A stretch of DNA of 6,826 nucleotides from Loki-b32 sp964493385 (GTDB lineage Archaea; Asgardarchaeota; Lokiarchaeia; Sigyniarchaeales; SOKP01): positions 1 through 6,826 of the forward strand of contig CAZBNW010000130.1 in NCBI GenBank assembly GCA_964493385.1, read 5' to 3'. The position numbers and the translations under genes were made by a program. The notes below the pieces were generated by a model, which searched no databases, was not told where the DNA came from, and was given only the letters and a program-made list of their open reading frames with translations. Below are positions 5,584 through 6,826 of this stretch, in pieces. Numbering within the stretch: position 1 is the first letter of the stretch; each line of letters starts with the position of its first letter.

Positions 5584-5895
5584 CTATTCCCCTCCAGATT
5601 TCATTAATTCTTCATATCTATTTGGATTATAACCTACTACAAATTCATCGTCGCAGATCATAAAAGGATATGAGATTCTTGATTGGTACTTATCTCTTAA
5701 ATAATCTAATATTTTTGATTTCTGCTTAAAGTCAATTTTATCAACATCTACATACCTATATTGCATATCACGATCTTTTAACCAAGCCTTACACTTTTTG
5801 CACCACATACATGTAGATAATGTAAGAATTGTAACATCTCTGTTTTTATTTGAACCCTCAACGGTTTCTGCTAGTTTTTCTATAAGTTCTGACAT
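5584..5895 (-). CDS. Glutaredoxin-like thioredoxin-fold protein, probable FTR partner
   Basis: This 103-residue single thioredoxin-fold protein probably receives electrons from the FTR chain encoded next to it and passes them to target disulfides in the cytoplasm. The active site is C29-M-W-C32 after the first strand (TILTLST), and a further C35 gives CxxCxxC. The cis-proline is P77 (SYPF), followed by the GYNP loop expected of glutaredoxin/NrdH-like proteins. C81 is one more cysteine. The first 20 residues form a helical extension before the fold. GGGGAG at 5912-5907 lies 11 bases upstream of the ATG at 5895, a slightly long but plausible SD. It follows the HEAT gene by 38 bases and precedes ftrB by one base. 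It could also be called NrdH-like; no ribonucleotide reductase gene is visible here. Confidence 0.88.
   Translation of the reverse strand: MSELIEKLAETVEGSNKNRDVTILTLSTCMWCKKCKAWLKDRDMQYRYVDVDKIDFKQKSKILDYLRDKYQSRISYPFMICDDEFVVGYNPNRYEELMKSGGE
5591..5595 (-). promoter_or_regulatory. Shine-Dalgarno site of the FTR chain
   Basis: GGAGG on the minus strand is 8 bases upstream of the ATG at 5582 and lies within the last codons of the glutaredoxin-like gene. It settles the FTR start and points to coupled translation. Confidence 0.75.
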
Positions 5896-5933
5896 AATTT
5901 TATTTGCTCCCCATTTTTATTAAAATTTTTGAT

Positions 5934-6383
5934 TCAAATAGATTTAATATTAAGCTTCCAATTTGAATCAATACACTCAAAAGCTTCTTCAGTTAATTTT
6001 CTTATGTCGCTGTGGCATGAATCTAATAGTATCCCTAAATGCTCAAGTGCTCTTTTATCTCCAATTTTCATAAGACTCTCGATAATTACAAATAATCTCG
6101 TTTTATCTTGATCCTCTTCAGGTTTATCTAATTCTTCCTTCAGAAAATCAATAATTAACATTGTAGCTTTTGGGGCTCCAATTTCCCCCATAGCTTCAAT
6201 AATTCGATTAACAGCAACAACATCTTTTTCAATTTTTAAAGCTCTAGCTAACATATTAGTTGCTCTGCCTTCTTTTAATTGACCAAGTTTTTGTGCAGCG
6301 ATTGCCCTGTCTTTCCAACTAGAGCTTTCAAAAAGTTTTTTTACATAGCTATTAAATGCTTCATTTCGAGTTTTATGATCCAT
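5934..6383 (-). CDS. HEAT-repeat protein, first gene of the FTR operon
   Basis: This 149-residue, mostly helical protein is built of HEAT-like repeats, which usually form protein-binding scaffolds. Repeating pairs of helices are visible near 23-50 (DRAIAAQKLGQLKEGRATNM), 53-81 (VNRIIEAMGEIGAPKATMLI), 95-120 (FVIIESLMKIGDKRALEHLG) and 124-138. The G-x-x-x-A/G and small-residue pattern between helices is typical. No catalytic motif, signal peptide or membrane segment is seen; cysteines are limited to C123 and C137. ATG at 6383 has no SD and the leader may be short. The glutaredoxin-like gene follows after 38 bases on the same strand, which implies co-transcription with ftrB. A role as a binding or assembly partner of the redox pair is inferred only. 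PBS-lyase-type HEAT proteins look similar, but the residues needed for bilin-lyase activity cannot be judged. Confidence 0.8.
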   Translation of the reverse strand: MDHKTRNEAFNSYVKKLFESSSWKDRAIAAQKLGQLKEGRATNMLARALKIEKDVVAVNRIIEAMGEIGAPKATMLIIDFLKEELDKPEEDQDKTRLFVIIESLMKIGDKRALEHLGILLDSCHSDIRKLTEEAFECIDSNWKLNIKSI

Positions 6384-6400
6384 CTTAAGATATGAATAAG

Positions 6401-6418
6401 AATAAAAAATAAGAATCT
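6401..6418 (+). repeat. 18-base string shared with the region upstream of the HdrD-like gene
   Basis: AATAAAAAATAAGAATCT here is identical to the minus-strand sequence at 4882-4865. It lies 18-35 bases upstream of the HEAT start, but in the opposite orientation relative to the gene. Low complexity makes chance likely enough to keep confidence low. Confidence 0.3.
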
Positions 6419-6581
6419 AATCATAATAATTTATTAAATATTACTAAAAATAAAGTAAAAAGTAAAGTGAAAATATGTGTTTTATTTTTATTTCTAATAC
6501 CATCATGCAATAATTTTTGTAAACAATTTATAAGAATTTCCTTAAAAAATATGTTGAAATATCATTTTAAGAATTATTAAA

Positions 6582-6589
6582 TTTATAAA
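6582..6589 (+). promoter_or_regulatory. TATA box of the plus-strand glutaredoxin-like gene
   Basis: TTTATAAA is preceded by an A-rich stretch and lies about 45 bases upstream of the ATG at 6634. A transcript start near 6611 would leave a leader of about 22 bases with no SD. Confidence 0.45.
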
Positions 6590-6633
6590 TTAGAAGATAA
6601 AGCTTTTTTACTCCTAGTATTTATCTTTTTAAT

Positions 6634-6826
6634 ATGGAATCAAAAATACCAATAATGATAAGTAAAGAAGACTGCCATAGATGCAAAGAGTTAAAGGAAT
6701 GGTTGGATGAACGGGATGTTAAATACATTGAACGAGATATAAATGATGAGGAATTTGTTCACCAGCTACTTCATGATGATAATTTTTTAAAAACGTTCTG
6801 CGATGCAGATGGTTGTATAGTGAATA
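6634..6826 (+). CDS. Glutaredoxin-like protein, 3' end outside the window
   Basis: The ATG at 6634 opens a frame that is still open at the window edge (64 full codons). The sequence begins with a short strand (KIPIMIS) leading into C14-H-R-C17, followed by a helix (KELKEWLDERD) and a second strand (VKYIERDIN), the order expected of a glutaredoxin or thioredoxin fold. A second cysteine pair, C56 and C61 (FCDADGC), occurs before the expected cis-proline loop, which lies beyond the edge. It is divergent from the HEAT-Grx-FTR operon and has its own TATA box, so it adds a further thiol carrier to the locus under separate control. It resembles the 5584-5895 protein in fold but not closely in sequence. 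Its partner is unknown. Confidence 0.78.
   Translation, partial: MESKIPIMISKEDCHRCKELKEWLDERDVKYIERDINDEEFVHQLLHDDNFLKTFCDADGCIVN

Larger units (their letters stand above)
6384..6633. other. 250-base AT-rich divergent intergenic region
   Basis: This stretch separates the HEAT operon (minus) from the glutaredoxin-like gene (plus). It holds a TTTATAAA box for the plus gene and a candidate minus-strand TTTAATAA at 6438-6431, which would give the HEAT gene a leader of about 25 bases. Also present are TTTATAAG at 6528-6535, an A-rich direct repeat of AAAGTAAA near 6453-6467, and an 18-base string shared with the HdrD-like promoter. I see no coding frame of note, tRNA or stable hairpin. Confidence 0.45.

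Noticed and set aside
5929..6111. 60-residue plus-strand open frame
   Set aside because: Antisense to the HEAT-repeat gene, without coding features of its own.
6384..6633. Possible tRNA, small RNA or CRISPR repeat in the divergent gap
   Set aside because: No cloverleaf, no GC-rich stem and no regularly spaced repeats could be found by eye, only AT-rich promoter-like sequence.

Overview
The window is an AT-rich stretch that reads as archaeal. The signs are two tandem double-thioredoxin-fold protein disulfide oxidoreductases (PDOs), a ferredoxin:thioredoxin reductase (FTR) catalytic chain with no alpha chain beside it, an HdrB/HdrD-type protein with two CCG domains, TTTATAAA-like boxes upstream of several genes, and T-tracts in place of strong GC hairpin terminators. 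Several starts are set by good Shine-Dalgarno (SD) sequences (GGAGG, AGGTG). A low-GC anaerobic archaeon fits; an Asgard (Lokiarchaeia-like) source is only a guess from general resemblance.

Almost everything is on the minus strand. Read in the direction of transcription (right to left) there are four units. (1) A HEAT-repeat protein, a glutaredoxin-like protein and the FTR catalytic chain (6383 to 5217). (2) A separately promoted 51-residue small protein (5107 to 4952). (3) An HdrD-like double-CCG iron-sulfur protein (4861 to 3866), followed by a MOT1-type sulfate/molybdate transporter (3710 to 2559) that probably has its own promoter. (4) PDO-2, PDO-1 and a thioredoxin-reductase-like flavoprotein (2417 to 72), with a 23-base gap and then a 14-base overlap. 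At the right edge a second glutaredoxin-like gene starts on the plus strand (6634) and runs off the window. At the left edge a possible C-terminal tail of a plus-strand gene ends at 54.

The theme is thiol-disulfide electron flow. One operon looks like a pyridine-nucleotide (or other hydride donor) -> flavoprotein -> PDO chain. The other looks like a ferredoxin -> FTR -> glutaredoxin chain. Between them lie an HdrD-like protein, whose family usually handles disulfides or quinones, and an oxyanion transporter. I see no mobile element, CRISPR array, rRNA or tRNA. The points most worth checking are the altered NADPH-binding motif of the reductase, an insertion before the first CxxC shared by both PDOs, the incomplete N-terminal cluster motif of the HdrD-like protein, the HEAT protein in the FTR operon, and the small separately promoted protein.
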